The position numbers were made by a program, and so were the translations under genes. A stretch of 64,000 bases of DNA from the NCBI GenBank assembly GCA_028023455.1, contig JAQFVV010006306.1:3625001-3689000 (forward strand). The letters run 5' to 3'. The notes beneath the pieces are model-generated. The model saw nothing but the letters and a program-made list of their open reading frames with translations. It ran no database searches and was not told the origin of the DNA. Origin of the DNA: Epiperipatus broadwayi. Its lineage: Eukaryota > Onychophora > Udeonychophora > Euonychophora > Peripatidae. This document shows, piece after piece, positions 20,540-32,700 of the stretch (position 1 is its first letter; every line of letters begins with the position of its first letter).

Positions 20540-22340
20540 CAATCTACTGTAGGATTAAAGGTTTTTCCAAGTTCAATCCCTCTTCTCCAATTTCTAGCCT
20601 CTCTTTATCCATATCACCCTCACACACTTCCTTATTTCATCCATCCAGCTCATATGTGGTCTCTTTCTGGGTCTTTTACAATCTCTTGAAATCCAGTTTT
20701 GAGATTTCAATTGTCCATCTATTATCATCTAGTAATATATCCAGTCCAACTCCACTTCAGTTTCTTAATTCTTTCAATGATGTCATTAACATGTGTTTGT
20801 TCTCTTACCTATATATTTTGTTTTTGATCTCTTACTTGTTACTCTTAATATGCATCTCTTCATACTTCTGTTAAGTGTCCAGTCTCAGATCCATAAGTAA
20901 GAACTGGTAAAACACATTTATTAAAAAGCTTTATTTTCAAACACATATGCATATCTCCTTTTAATATTAAGTTATTTTTATCAAAAGTACTCCAACCAAA
21001 TTTAATTCTATAATTAATTTCATCCATTAGATTTCCATCTATAGTAATAATTTGACTAAAGTATTTGTAATTGTTAACTTCTTCTAATTTATCATTGTCA
21101 ATCTTTATTTTCTTCTTACTTTTATCTGGTAAGTGTTGTAACATTTCCTGAAGCTCTAAAGTTTTATTTGCAAAAACAACTATATCATATGCAAAATCTA
21201 GATGACTTAAATAATCTCCATTTACTTTTGTTTCCTTAATCCATAAAATACTTTTTACAAAACTGCTGTAAAAAGTTTTGGAGATATGGAGTCACACTGT
21301 CTTACACCTTTCTCAATGTTAATCTTTTTAGTATCATTATGTAATCTAATTCTTGCTATTGCATTTTTATAAATATTCTTCAGAATATGACAATATCCCG
21401 GATCTATACCTTGATGATCCAATGCTTTAATCCCTGAAGAAATGTTTATAGAATCAAATGCCTTTTCATAATCTACAAATCCAAAATAAAATGGCAAATC
21501 ATATTCATTGGATCTTTCTATAACTTCTCTTAATACTTGGATATGATCCACAAAGTACTAAAATCACTTTTAAATCTAGCTTGTTATTTTGGTTGGTTGA
21601 ATTCCAAAGTTCACTATAGACAAGTTATAATTATCTTGATAAATATTTTGTATAGATCTGATAAAAAACTGATAGATCTGTAATTACTAATATCTTCTTT
21701 ATCACCTTTTAAAAATATTATTGCATTCTTGCCAAAAAAAATTCTATTTCTTTATTTACTTCTTTTAAGATATCAATTATAATTCCATTATTGCACGAAG
21801 CTTTCCCCTTCTCCAAAAATTTAATTGCATATCTAATTTCTTTATTTAAAATCTTGGTGATTCATAAGATACAGCAGTTATAGGAGATACTTTTCCTCCT
21901 TTATTACTATATAATTCTTGATAGAACTCATCTACACATTTCATGATGACATCTCTTTTTTTAGCAATAGTTCCATCTTTTTTTCTTATTTTAAAAATAA
22001 GTTTCCTACTAATCACAAAATGTTGTTTTATACTCTCGAGACTTTTATTCTCTTTTATAGCTTTCTTTGCTAATTTACAATTATACTTTCTTACATCATT
22101 ACCAACTCTTTTTCGCATCATTTTATAAAATTCTAGATATTCAATTCTTCTTAATGCATTGTTTTTATATATTTTTATAAACCTTCCTCTCTGTTATCTG
22201 TGTATTGGTTTTGTTAAAATATGAATTATGTTCAAAATCTGTCAATATTTGAAAACGATTTGCAAATTCTAATACAAATTCATTAGAATGTTTCTGAAGA
22301 TTAGGAATGTCAACTATGAATATCGTTTTTCTTATTCAGT
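20540..22340 (-). pseudogene. RTE-like non-LTR retrotransposon, reverse transcriptase and C-terminus
   Basis: Minus-strand blocks follow in the order of an RTE-clade polyprotein: a linker with RKYNCKLAKKAIKENKSLES and DEFYQELYSN (21846-22121), EIRYAIKFLEKGKAS near 21790, and reverse transcriptase motifs FYFGFVDYEKAFDSI, KNIYKNAIARIRLHNDTKKI and EKGVRQCDSISPKLFTAVL (21255-21551). Next come YKYFSQIITIDGN and IKFGWSTFDKNN...CVLPVLTYGSET (20860-21144), and finally the KRP..RP...WMDEIRKC tail motif (20540-20690). Such elements copy their RNA into chromosomal nicks. This copy is broken by stops and frameshifts. The active-site motif normally FADD reads FAYD near 21190, so the first catalytic Asp is lost. 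The endonuclease part is largely missing. Confidence 0.88.
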
Positions 22341-23479
22341 AGCTATATATATATATAGCTTTAAAATTCTTCACTGATGGCCTGCCTATTTCTTTTTATG
22401 TAGGCAGAGAATGATATTTTTTGAATCATGATTTATTAAATTAAAATAAAGCATATAGCAAAAAAAAATAAAATACAATGTATATTTTAAAATTTATTTC
22501 TATAATGTCTAACTAATCAAACGTTTTTTTTTTTTAAAAAAACAACAGTTTACAAATTTATTTTATATAAATGCAGTGGAAATGAAATAAAAATTAGATA
22601 AAAAAATGTAATGTACAATTTATTGTTATATATAATAATAATAAGCTTTAATAATGTAAATGATTAAATCTTTTTTTGCTGACGTGTTTATTCATATATA
22701 AGATAGAAATTCCTCTTATATTGAATGTGACAGAAATAAATTATGAGACGGATTTTAAATTGAACAAATAAATATTTTTTACTTATACACTGTAATATTT
22801 GATCGTATAAAATTGATTATTAACTGCATAATGCACAAAATCATTTTTTCCCGCTCAAAATAATTTACAATTATGGTGATTGACAAAATGATATTCATAA
22901 GAATTTATTTTACATTACTGCAGTCCAAATTAAATTAGATAAAAAAAATGTAAACTACTGTTGAATGCTGTAGTTTTAATAATATAAATGATTAATTTTT
23001 TTGCTGACATTGTATTTTTATATTTACAATAAAATTCAACTGCATAAAATCATTCCCCCCCCCCCCCCACAAATAACTTACAACTATGATGAATGTCAGT
23101 TTCAGTTGCAAACAAAATAACGTTCGTAAAATTTTTTAACCAAAATTGTTTGAGTAAGTATATTTTACTTAATGAATTTGAATTTTTTTTGCTTTTGCAA
23201 TCATTAATAATGAAAATCTTTACTTTGGATGTCATAAATAAAAGCATTCATTGTCTTGCAAGGGTAGTGAGTAAAAATTAATTAAGTACCTTACTTATAT
23301 TTTAATTCTATAATCAAAACATAATATTAAATACTATATACTGAATAAACTCCGCAATGTACAGTTTTGTGTAAAGATTGCCATGTTATGCTCAGATGCG
23401 TAGCTTTAATGAAATCACTACCTATGATAGGTTTGATAATTCTAATGTTTTCTTTACCATCTTTTTAAAATAAAAATAT

Positions 23480-24240
23480 TATAACTGCTTCTTCCGAACA
23501 CCCGGCACATCTTTACCATCTCAACATTTGGTACATAGTTTTGCCAACAACTGTCCTATTTTTTCATAGATTTAATTGCATATCACACCTCTTCATTTAA
23601 AATACTTGAAAATTCAAAAAATGTATTAACTTTAAGGATTTTTTTTTTGTTCTTATATTATTGTATAATTCTTCAGAAAGGAGTTTACTGATAAATGAAC
23701 AGACCCTTTCGATTCCTCTTTGAAGCCTTAAAGGAATTGAAATTCCTAACATCCATTTCAAACATTCTTGTTATTAGAGCTATTTTTCACATGTGATTAT
23801 TTAAATGGTTAATATATATATATGGGCTGCCCACTACAGCCAGCATGGAGAGTTTACTGGCTTTTTAATTCAGAATTTGAACTATAAAACATCACAAGTT
23901 TTTCTTCTCAATTACCTGATATTTCTTGAATGAAATATTAGTAGAGTTTTCTTGATGACAAGTATGTTAATTTAATAAAAATTAAAAACAATTGAATAGC
24001 TAATCATTCTAGAAATTATATGTTATTTAAGAATCAGAAATGATAAGTTGTTCTCTGATCTACAATCAGCCTATTATACACTCTACTCAATGTATCCCCA
24101 TGTAATCTAATCATTACTGCTGCATTTTGATAAATATCACCGTTAGAAATGTTTATACAATCAAATACCTTTTCATAATCTACATCCAAAGTATAATGTA
24201 CTAAATTGGACATGGTTTATTAATAATCAATTGGCTGAAC
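23480..24240 (-). pseudogene. second, strongly decayed RTE reverse transcriptase fragment
   Basis: Minus-strand text around 23580 reads LNEEV-YAIKS-KK, matching EIRYAIKFLEKGK of the neighbouring copy. Around 23490-23530 there is a GKDVPGVRKK...YFYFKKM block (compare the usual DIP..W..A.....FKKGD). Around 24100-24190 the sequence gives V-DYEKVFDCI-TF, IYQNAA-MIRLHGDT. No reading frame is intact. It has the same orientation and domain order as 20540-22340 and may be a separate insertion. Confidence 0.65.
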
Positions 24241-24507
24241 TTTTTTATGCTCTATATAAAAATACAGGAAACAATAGAATTATTATTTATTTGAGATTCC
24301 AGAAAATATAAAGAAGTATAAAAAATGGCAAGTCAAAGCCTAGATATAAAAAAAGGAGACCCCAAGTAAACTTGAGATATTAATATAATAACAGAAATAT
24401 GAATAAAAATAGATCATTGACTTTATAGTATCCACTTATTCTCAAATTACAAAAAACTCATGTTTTCCACAAATATACATGCATATGTATATTTCCCTTT
24501 TTATATA

Positions 24508-25578
24508 CATCTGGGTCTCATTTTATGCGATAGATAGGTTCCTCAGAAAAGATGTGCAAACGAAATCGCGCAAAAATAGACGTAACTTACATTGAAAAAG
24601 GGAAGATGCGGTCTGTGATTTTTCAAAATTCGCGTAAAAGCAAAGCACCAACATAAAATTACTTTAAAATTCGCGCAAAAAAAAAAAATAAGGAAATAAA
24701 ATATGACTAATAAAAAATTTCAAATTTGAAAAAAATTGATACAAGACAAACTTTTTTTAACTATAATATTTAATTTTATTCAAAATAATATATTTTTATG
24801 CATAATTTACAGTACAGTAATTTACATTTTTTTATACACGTTTTAATTATTATAGCTATTTGCCGAAAAACACATTCGTTTGCAAACAACTAGCGCCAAC
24901 TTCACACTCATGTTGTGTCAATGGTTTTCTGGTGACAACGTAATTAGTAATTAATCTTTGAGACGATGATTTTATTAATTGTTTATGAAACTAATAACTA
25001 AAAATTAAATTCTTATTTTTGTCTTTAATTTTCAATTCCGTTTAAAAATCAAATTTCACATCACATTATTTCAAGTCGCCGTAAGTAATTTTTAAATTGT
25101 TAATTACAATTAAATATCAGATTTTAATTTTTAATTGTCAAATTTAATTGTGCCCATTGCTATTACTGACCTTTTAAAAATAAACTTGTGGACACTAAAT
25201 GATTAATAATTGATTACGTTCTTTTTTAAAAAGCAAAAACAGAATGTGATTTAAAATGCAAAATTAACACGCACAATGTTTGAACAAATTACATTATAAT
25301 CTTGTAAAATTTAATGTGTGGATACATAAAATGTGGAAATCATGATTTTAATTTCATTATTGCATAAAATCTTACTATTATAAAGCACTGAAAATACTGA
25401 AATTACTAAGTTGAAAGTCGAATTCCAATAATGTGCTATTACTTTCAATATAACGTAAGTGCGCGAAATGTATTATTTAAAGTAATAGTGCAATATCGGA
25501 GTTCGACTTCCGGTGAAACACGAATCGCGTAACTTCAAAATCGTGTTAAATAAGTCCGTGTAAAAAGAGACCCAGGTG
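24508..25578. mobile_element. Tigger/pogo-like DNA transposon, non-autonomous (1071 bp)
   Basis: Ends CATCTGGGTCTCATTTTATG and its inverse ...GAGACCCAGGTG lie between TA dinucleotides (24506-24507 and 25579-25580), as expected for a TA target duplication. The text inside the left end (GCGATAGATAGGTTCCTCAG, then repeated GCGCAAA/TTCGCG) resembles the ends of pogo/Tigger elements. No transposase ORF is present. A second copy, 903 bp, is at 59286-60188. Confidence 0.8.
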
Positions 25579-26237
25579 TAATTTAATTTTGAATTAATAC
25601 CTTTTTAATGAAGTTTGTAGTTTATTGTAATATGTATAATAATTTGTAAGTATTGTAGAAATATTATTACAAACACTTCATTTATGTATGTTGTAAAAAT
25701 TACAGCAAAGATGAATATTTAATATTTTGAAGAATTTTTGTTAAAATATATTGGGGGAGGGGGGTAAAAATGTTAACTGCTTTTATAATGACATAATTTT
25801 TCTTTAAAGTAATAGACAGATCATGTTTTTTTTTATATATACTATCATATTAAAAAAAAAAAAATCATGAAAGATCAAATATTGTTGAGTTTTGCCTGCC
25901 AAAAAGTTATTGAGATAATTAATAAACTATATAAACTGGGTAAACCAGAACTCTAATGAACAAATTCTTCCAAAGTCAATAAATTATTTTAATCCTCACC
26001 AAGCCAAAATCCTCTACTAGATTAAAAGCACGATCAGTCATATTTTATTAAAACAAAATTGAAGGACAAGGGTCTTTAATCCCCCCCCCCCCATCTCTAA
26101 ATTTTTAAAAAATTATAGCCAATATATGTAATATTAGTCTCACTTCGAAATTTTAATAAACTTTTCTCAAGGAACAATGTAATTCAAAATAAATACATAC
26201 AAAATATATAGAGAGAAAAGCTTTATTTAATCCTAAT

Positions 26238-26300
26238 AGCATAATATGTTTAGCATGCTTTCGACTACCCGATAGTCTTATTCATACCAATATATGTCTG
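26238..26300 (-). ncRNA. hammerhead-like fold with A3-U8 in the core, second copy
   Basis: On the minus strand AUGAAUA (26285-26279) stands where CUGANGA is expected. It is followed by a 5-bp stem II GACUA/UAGUC, GAAA (26262-26259) and the 8-nt palindrome AGCAUGCU in the stem III position. Stem I pairing (AUAUUGGU against AACAUAU) is interrupted by a mismatch and a bulge. As at 8035-8084, C3 and G8 are A and U, a change on both sides of a known core base pair. Confidence 0.45.
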
Positions 26301-27782
26301 AGGAGCTTGTAATATTTATCAAAGAATAAACAAGATAGGGGATTTGCATAAAATTTTCAATTAGTCTTCTATTTTATTTATAAATAAATCAGATATACCA
26401 GCAAATTAATTTTAAACAACAGCGGAAAGCTTTCATATGTATCTCATATTTAAATAAATTTCAATATTGTTTATTAAGAAAATGATGAAATACAATACCA
26501 TTTGATGTATAAAAAGCAAATGTTAATTTTTTTTCTATTTATATTCAAAAAGTTTTATTTAAAAAAAGAAAAATAATTAAATCAAATCTCAAATTACAAA
26601 AGTTTGGCAACAAATTAAATATAATTTTACAGAACTTTTAGTTAGTGGAATAGAAATGCTGTGAATTGATTTCTGCAATATTTTCCGCAAAAGTGAAAAC
26701 TATTCATAACAAGATAATCATTTCAGAAGATTCAAGAGAGTATAGAATAAATTTCATAATTTAAACACAAAATACTAAAAACTACACATTTTCAAGATTG
26801 CACTTGAGATAAATATTTTAAAATATAATAAAAATTACTTCAAATGTGATAAAGATATTTATACTTATTACTAATAAATTTTATTGGTTTAAAAAATGGT
26901 GTTTGATAGTTATTTAATAAACATTTTCTATTGTTTATATATATTCTGAAAATACATGATAAATTGGAAATTTTGGCAATAATCTGTTTATTAATTAAGC
27001 AAATAATGAAAATTATTAAGACTACCAATATATTGGGCTGCAAGAATATATTGCATTAAAGGACAGCAAACAATGGCTAATTATAGCTGATTATGATCAC
27101 TTAATCATATTCTATTGCATAATTATTTCAGTTTACCTTCAGCAAAAACAAAACATATATATAATCTTTATTTTCTCATAATGTATAAATAATTAAGGCA
27201 AGATAAAAGTGATTGTATAAGGTCGTTTTTTATCTGACAATGGAGTGGCATTGATATAAGGGGCATTATTTTCAAATTCATTAAAAATAATTCTTTGAGA
27301 ATGTGGCTTATGAATTATCATATTAACGTTTTCAGACTTGAGTGTTCTATGAATAGGTTTGTATTGTCAGTATTATTACATATGATAAAGTTACAATTCA
27401 TTTACAGAATTGTCAAAATTGTTTTATTTTATAATGAGTTTCATAAAAAAAATCACAATTATTGGACAAAATATTTTCCAAAATGTATATATTTAAGACT
27501 ATTTTCTCAAGTGTAAGATCATCAACTACATTAAGAGCAAAAAATGAAATGGAGGTTATTATTTTTGAAGATACTCAAAATTAAGGTCTTATTTTAAATA
27601 TATTTACAATATATATAACTGTGTATATCTTAACTTTCTTAAATAATCTAAAATTTATTTCAGCAGTTTCATTTTTAAAAAAAGGCACTGTCGGACTATA
27701 CATTAATGTTAAAAATAGAACTAACACGGCAGTGAAAAACCATAATTACAATCATTTTTTCAATAGTCTACATTTTTTTTTC

Positions 27783-27876
27783 AATGTTATATATAGAGCT
27801 CGCAAAATAAGCTTTTAACAAGCTTTGAGAATATCCCCAACCCCAGACGAGGGATGCGAGCTCTATATATAACATT
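27783..27876. repeat. hairpin with perfect 22-bp arms
   Basis: The stretch at 27783-27804 (AATGTTATATATAGAGCTCG plus CA) is the exact reverse complement of 27855-27876, around a 50-nt centre. It is a MITE-like remnant or simple foldback; no family is recognised. Confidence 0.7.
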
Positions 27877-28102
27877 TGTAAATACAAGCTTATTAAATTA
27901 GGTCATGTGACATCTGCCTTAATTTTTTTATAATTTTACTTTTTCAATGTGTATAGTATTTTATCATTTTTAATATACGGCATCCAGCTTCTTTTATTTA
28001 TTTTTTAACTGCTAATTGAAGGAAAAAAAAAAACAACTTTAATTGTTATTGATTTAATGATAAATAACAATATTAAATTTAAAAGTTGAACTGAGTACTT
28101 AC

Positions 28103-28219
28103 AAACTTTGGTGGCTGCTTGCAATTTCTGGGTTCAATTTCCAGACTCTTGCTATAAAGGTAATCATTGAATTCCTTCTCTGTCATATTCTCTAAGGGAT
28201 TCAATCTCTCAAAAAAATG
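28103..28219 (-). CDS. Sos: Son of sevenless, third-last coding exon (end of the exchange domain)
   Basis: Exactly 39 codons, phase 0 at both ends. The acceptor AG is at 28221-28220 after TTTCATTTC, and the donor GTAAGT reads from 28102. The translation [20 protein letters not shown], then [19 protein letters not shown], follows vertebrate SOS1 closely ([20 protein letters not shown], then [18 protein letters not shown]). This is the C-terminal end of the Cdc25 exchange domain, which opens the nucleotide pocket of Ras. The exon is the strongest single piece of evidence for the gene's identity. The preceding exon, expected to end in a sequence like QNQPYCLRVE.DIK, was not found up to 64000. 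Confidence 0.96.
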
Positions 28220-29018
28220 CTGAAATGAAATATATATATATTTTATGATTATTTACATAGATTTTTTTGTGAATAGTTAAGCTATCTAAAAAAAAAAAAA
28301 AATATCCATACACTAAATAAATAGAATTCAAACACATATAACAATAGTATAAGCACTAAGAATTATAGTTTATAAATTTTTTTGTGTAATTAAAAAATAA
28401 AATAAAAATCACACTTTAAAATAAGGAGCATATTTCTTTACGCAGATCCAGTTCCTACTGAATTGTGAAAGATAGAGTCTAATATATCTAAAAACAACTG
28501 CCTTGTTTATCTTACTTAACTTTTCAGTGACTGATTTTCATACATAGGAGCATAGTCTTGATTCGTGATATATAATTAAAGACTGCTTGATAAATAAAAA
28601 GTTTCTAATCATTTAAAAAAATATGTAAAGTATCAATTAAAGTCATTTTCAAAAGTGCCCCTTGAATGATCCAAACAACCAAAAAATAAATCATAGTAAC
28701 ACTAAGGGATATTGAAGTGGTAAATCTGATTCAGATTTGCCGTTTCACAGTCGGACTCACCTAATCATTTATTTTACTAATGTTTGCTTTTTATTATTCT
28801 AATAAAAAAAAACATTTTTTAACATTTTTTTAACTATCCTGAATAAATCGCTAAAATTTATTTTGGATAGTGTTAATCATATATATAATTGTGCTAACAC
28901 ACTAAGTTATTTTTTTATATTATTAAAAGAAAAAAAAAATCAAATAATAAATTTTGAATTTTTTATATATATATGTATGTTTAAAATGTCTTATTTTTTT
29001 TAGTTTAAGAATCCAAGA

Positions 29019-29222
29019 TGGCCTTTTGGAAAGATTTGTACCTCGATAAGAAGTTGAAACTAAATGTTAAATTAAAGCATTGATAAATTACCAAAATACA
29101 TTCAATTTGGAATCTCTATTGATTAATTAATAGAGATTCATCGTTATCTTAAAGTAAAAACGAACATAAAATTATATTGAAATCTATTGATCCTTATCGA
29201 GGTACAAACTTTCTAAAATTAG
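29019..29222. repeat. inverted repeat, about 200 bp, MITE-like
   Basis: GGAAAGATTTGTACCTCGAT (arm 29024-29050) returns as ATCGAGGTACAAACTTTC (29195-29217). The centre has its own small palindrome (AATCTCTATTGATTAATTAA near 29110). No ORF. Confidence 0.65.
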
Positions 29223-29249
29223 AATAAAAGCATAATTCCTATTGTTGTT

Positions 29250-30760
29250 AAAAAGGCAAATCACCTGAGGCAGCAGAGAAATCGTATACCAGTAGGAAGG
29301 TATAAATAGTGGTCCTTTTAGAAAAAAAAACAGACAAAAGAAGAGAAAGAGTTTGAGAGCGTCTCCACGTCTGTGAAATGGTGAGCGAGGAGTAAAAGGG
29401 AAATTCACCGCACGTTCCCTCCTGAGATGTGAAACCTCCTGACCTTCTGCTGCTAGAACATGCCTTCAAATGCCACAAGCCATCAACGTTTGCCCGCAGA
29501 ACTCATCCCGGAGAGCAACAAAATAGCCATCCAGATTTTACAAAATTATTATTAGAATGTAAATATAATTTTGTAAAGCGTTAAAAATGTAAAAAGTTAT
29601 TGTTGATTGAAAATCTTTTAACTGATTCTTTAACCCTTTTCTTTTAAATTATAATGTTTCATAACTCAAGCTCACCATAATTTTTAATATTTTTGATTAA
29701 TTGAATATGAATTTCTTCATTTGATTTTTTTTTATTATTTCGACAAACTTCACTCGCGGGGGCTCAAAGAGAGTAATTTGCAAAGAGAGCAAATTATGTT
29801 TACTAAGGGAAGGGAATTTTAACAAAGAACAATTTAATTTTAAATAAAATAAGTTGATCTATTTTTATTTCGCAAGTGAAGTAATGTCGAATATATATAT
29901 TTCAAAGATAAACTTACCGTACTTTTTAAATAAATTTATTATAAATTTCCCCAAATGGGAGTCTATTATTTTATATTTCTGTAATTTAAAACAAAAGTAA
30001 TATGCTATAGATTTTGACCTGGTAACAGTGCCGTTGGTTAGCGTCAGTTAATTATCATGCCTTTTTTTTTTAAGTTAGGAAAGAGGGGATTTATTCGAGA
30101 ATTAAATTTCCTTATTTCTATATGTATGATTTTGTAGGTTAAATATTTACATGAAGTAGTTGTTTACGCAGGTTGGTCTCTATGCAGTATTAGATCATTT
30201 AAGGCTATTTAATTATAATTCGTTCATATTTAATGATTATAATATTTCGGGTTAATAAAGAATGCTTGGAGTATCATGGACAGACCTAAAACGGTCATTG
30301 ACTTGGTGTTTCGGAGTTAGCTTCCGGTTTCGCATACGTCTGTGAATCGGATAGCGTGGGTTGGCCGGCGTGGTACCCGTATAGGCGGGCACGTTCTCTC
30401 CGTAAGTCCTATCTCCATATCGGTATATGGACGCGACATGCGGACGTATCGATTTCCCTTTTTATTCTTCATTGGAATAGGCATGCGAGTGTCCATAATC
30501 CGGCTTGTATGTTCCTACCTATGTTTCTTTTCTCCTTTGCATTCGTATATTTATTAACCCGACGTTGTTTTTGCTTTTCTTTTGCCTATCTAATATGTAA
30601 GCCATAGGGAAATGATTCTACTTAAGGATCTTTGACCTGAGTAATCAACTCTCGTTTGTTTTCGTAATTAGTTAAAATCGTTTGATTTTGGCTAATTCAC
30701 GTTATAGTTCGTATAGGTATGATTTTAGTTACAAGTCCAACTAAAGTGGCTTGTTTGCTT
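29250..30760. other. unrecognised, more complex and GC-richer stretch
   Basis: Between 29250-29530 and 30270-30650 the sequence is clearly richer in G+C and CpG than its surroundings, for example CGGATAGCGTGGGTTGGCCG near 30350. Overlapping ORFs at 30342-30607 (+) and 29184-29478 (-) have no family I know. An inverted repeat (TTTCGACAAACTTCACT with AAGTGAAGTAATGTCGAA) is at 29738-29760 and 29870-29892. It may be LTR or non-coding transposon sequence; I cannot classify it. Confidence 0.4.
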
Positions 30761-32399
30761 GATAATTAACTGATCTATTTTTTTGTTATAATAGCTTACA
30801 GTTTTAATCATTGTAAAGTTAGTTATAAGCTATTCCGGTAAGGTCCACTAATGTCATAAAACATTAGTTATTTGAAATCTAAATTATTATTTATAAAGAG
30901 AAACAAAATCAATTCTTTTTTTTCTCTTTGTATGTCATTAGAGTAAGACGACGAATTAGACTTATTATAATTGTTTATTTAATGTCCATTTCAATAGAAA
31001 ATGTTTTTTTTTAAATTTTGTGTAAAGAAGAAATAAAATATTGATTCTTTATATATGTCAGTTAGGCAGATGTTTAGACCTGCCGCTATATTATAAGCTT
31101 GTACTAAATGTGCACGGACAATTTCCAAATCCGTGATCATTTAATTTTAAAATCTTTTTTTGCAATAAATGTAAACAAAATAAATTTGTACAAACCCAAT
31201 GTCCAAGATAACCGCTAATATAAATTCATCATAAACTTGTATAATTATCAAAGTTAATTAAAGATTGTATTTTTGTTTTTTTAAGAGCTTGAGTTAAATA
31301 TTAATGTAACATGCTTAATGATTTGTAAATATATATATATATAACTAAAACAAAACTTTCAGTGTTCCTCGAATCATTTTTATTTACTTTTATTTTAAAT
31401 TATTTTTTTGATTTTAAATGTATCAATCAATCAATCACCCAAGTTCTCATTAAAATATATAATTAAAAATGAATCTCATGCTTTAAGACTCAGCTGCTGG
31501 CACGGTGAAATTCGATCGTAATGTCGAGAAAGGCTATTGATTAGATCTTTGACCTGGGGATATAGGTGAATAGAGCAGAGTCCACGATGTACCTGACATA
31601 TATCTTGTACATGGTCGGACTCGAGGTACTTTACCTGTGTTCAGGGGTTTGTTGGATCGATAGACGTTTTTCGACCGGTACAATATATTAAATACCTATC
31701 TATTTTAATAATATCTACGTTAGTTAATCAGTTCGAATAAAGATGAGCATTATCCTAACATTTTTCTCAGTATGGGGAAGTACTGTATAAACGTTATTTA
31801 ATAATCTATTTTTTGATTAATCAAAAAAGGTAAATTTGCAATGCAAAATTGATGTAAAGAAAACATTTGGGTTAATTGATTTTGACCTCCATTAAATCTT
31901 TCAAACAATTTGTAGACATTTCAATTCACATTAATGTCTTATATTGAGAATACCTTTGTGCTATTAATTCTACATAAAATTGCTTTTCCCCCACATTTGT
32001 TCTAACAAATGTATATCTATGAAAATAAAAATATTTCTAATTTCAAAAAGCATACTTATGAGTAAGTGCTACATCTAACAATATACAACAGGCACTGATA
32101 ACTGAACCAAGCAATATTATAATATTCCCTTTATTCTAGAATAAACAACAAAAAATTTGCTTTTGAAATTCTTTTTTTAAAAATAAATTATTTCTTCATG
32201 AATGATAAGTATGGATGTGTGTGAGGCAGAGCACCTCCTAAATTCATATTCAACAGTAAACTATGTTTTCCTATAAGGCTATATTGATAATGCAAATATT
32301 GTATTGTATTAACACAGGGGATTGCAATTATTAAATATAGCTATTCAAAGTCATTTTCAAACGAGTAATACTTGAAACAAATATTTAATTGCTAAACTG

Positions 32400-32700
32400 A
32401 GAAAAAAAAAAAATGCAAAAATTACAGTGGGGACGGACAGACAGACTAATAACTGTAAATGGAAAAAGAATTTTTTTTTTGCATAATTCAATATTTCAAC
32501 AGGTAAGAGATTGTAAAAGACCCAGAAAGAGACCACATGTGAGATGGATGGATGAAATAAGAAAGTGTGCAGGGGTGATGTGGAGAATAGAAGCTAAAAT
32601 AGGAAAAGATGGATTGAACTTGGAGAGACCATCCTGCAGTGGATTGATAATGGTTGATGATGATGAATGAATGTGTACAAGTTATAACACAATAAAAATG
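32400..32700 (+). pseudogene. 3' end of an RTE-like LINE
   Basis: The ORF at 32413-32670 ends with DCKRPRKRPHVRWMDEIRKC, then AGVMWRIEAKIGKDGLNLE and MVDDDE. RP.KRP..RW.D.IRK is the typical last conserved block of RTE polyproteins, and the same block is seen at 20540-20690 on the other strand. The coding part ends in a TGATGATGATGAATG-type repeat, as LINE tails of this clade often do. It is a 5'-truncated insertion, the usual result of target-primed reverse transcription. Confidence 0.75.

Larger units (their letters stand above)
16722..28102 (-). other. penultimate intron of Sos (11.4 kb)
   Basis: It runs from the GTAAGT donor at 28102 to the AG acceptor at 16723-16722, with phase 0 on both sides. 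It contains family A foldback elements, a nested palindrome, RTE fragments and a Tigger-like element, annotated separately. The rest (16722-17197, 18877-19394, 22341-23479, 25581-26237, 26301-27782) is AT-rich with microsatellite tracts, C runs at about 23056-23069 and 26082-26092, and a G-rich patch at about 25751-25765. I see nothing coding there. Confidence 0.85.

Noticed and set aside
30342-30607. Overlapping plus-strand ORFs (MNRIAWVGRRGTRIGG and MGWPAWYPYRRARS)
   Set aside because: Two frames of the same GC-richer stretch, no family and no splice context; kept only as an unclassified region.
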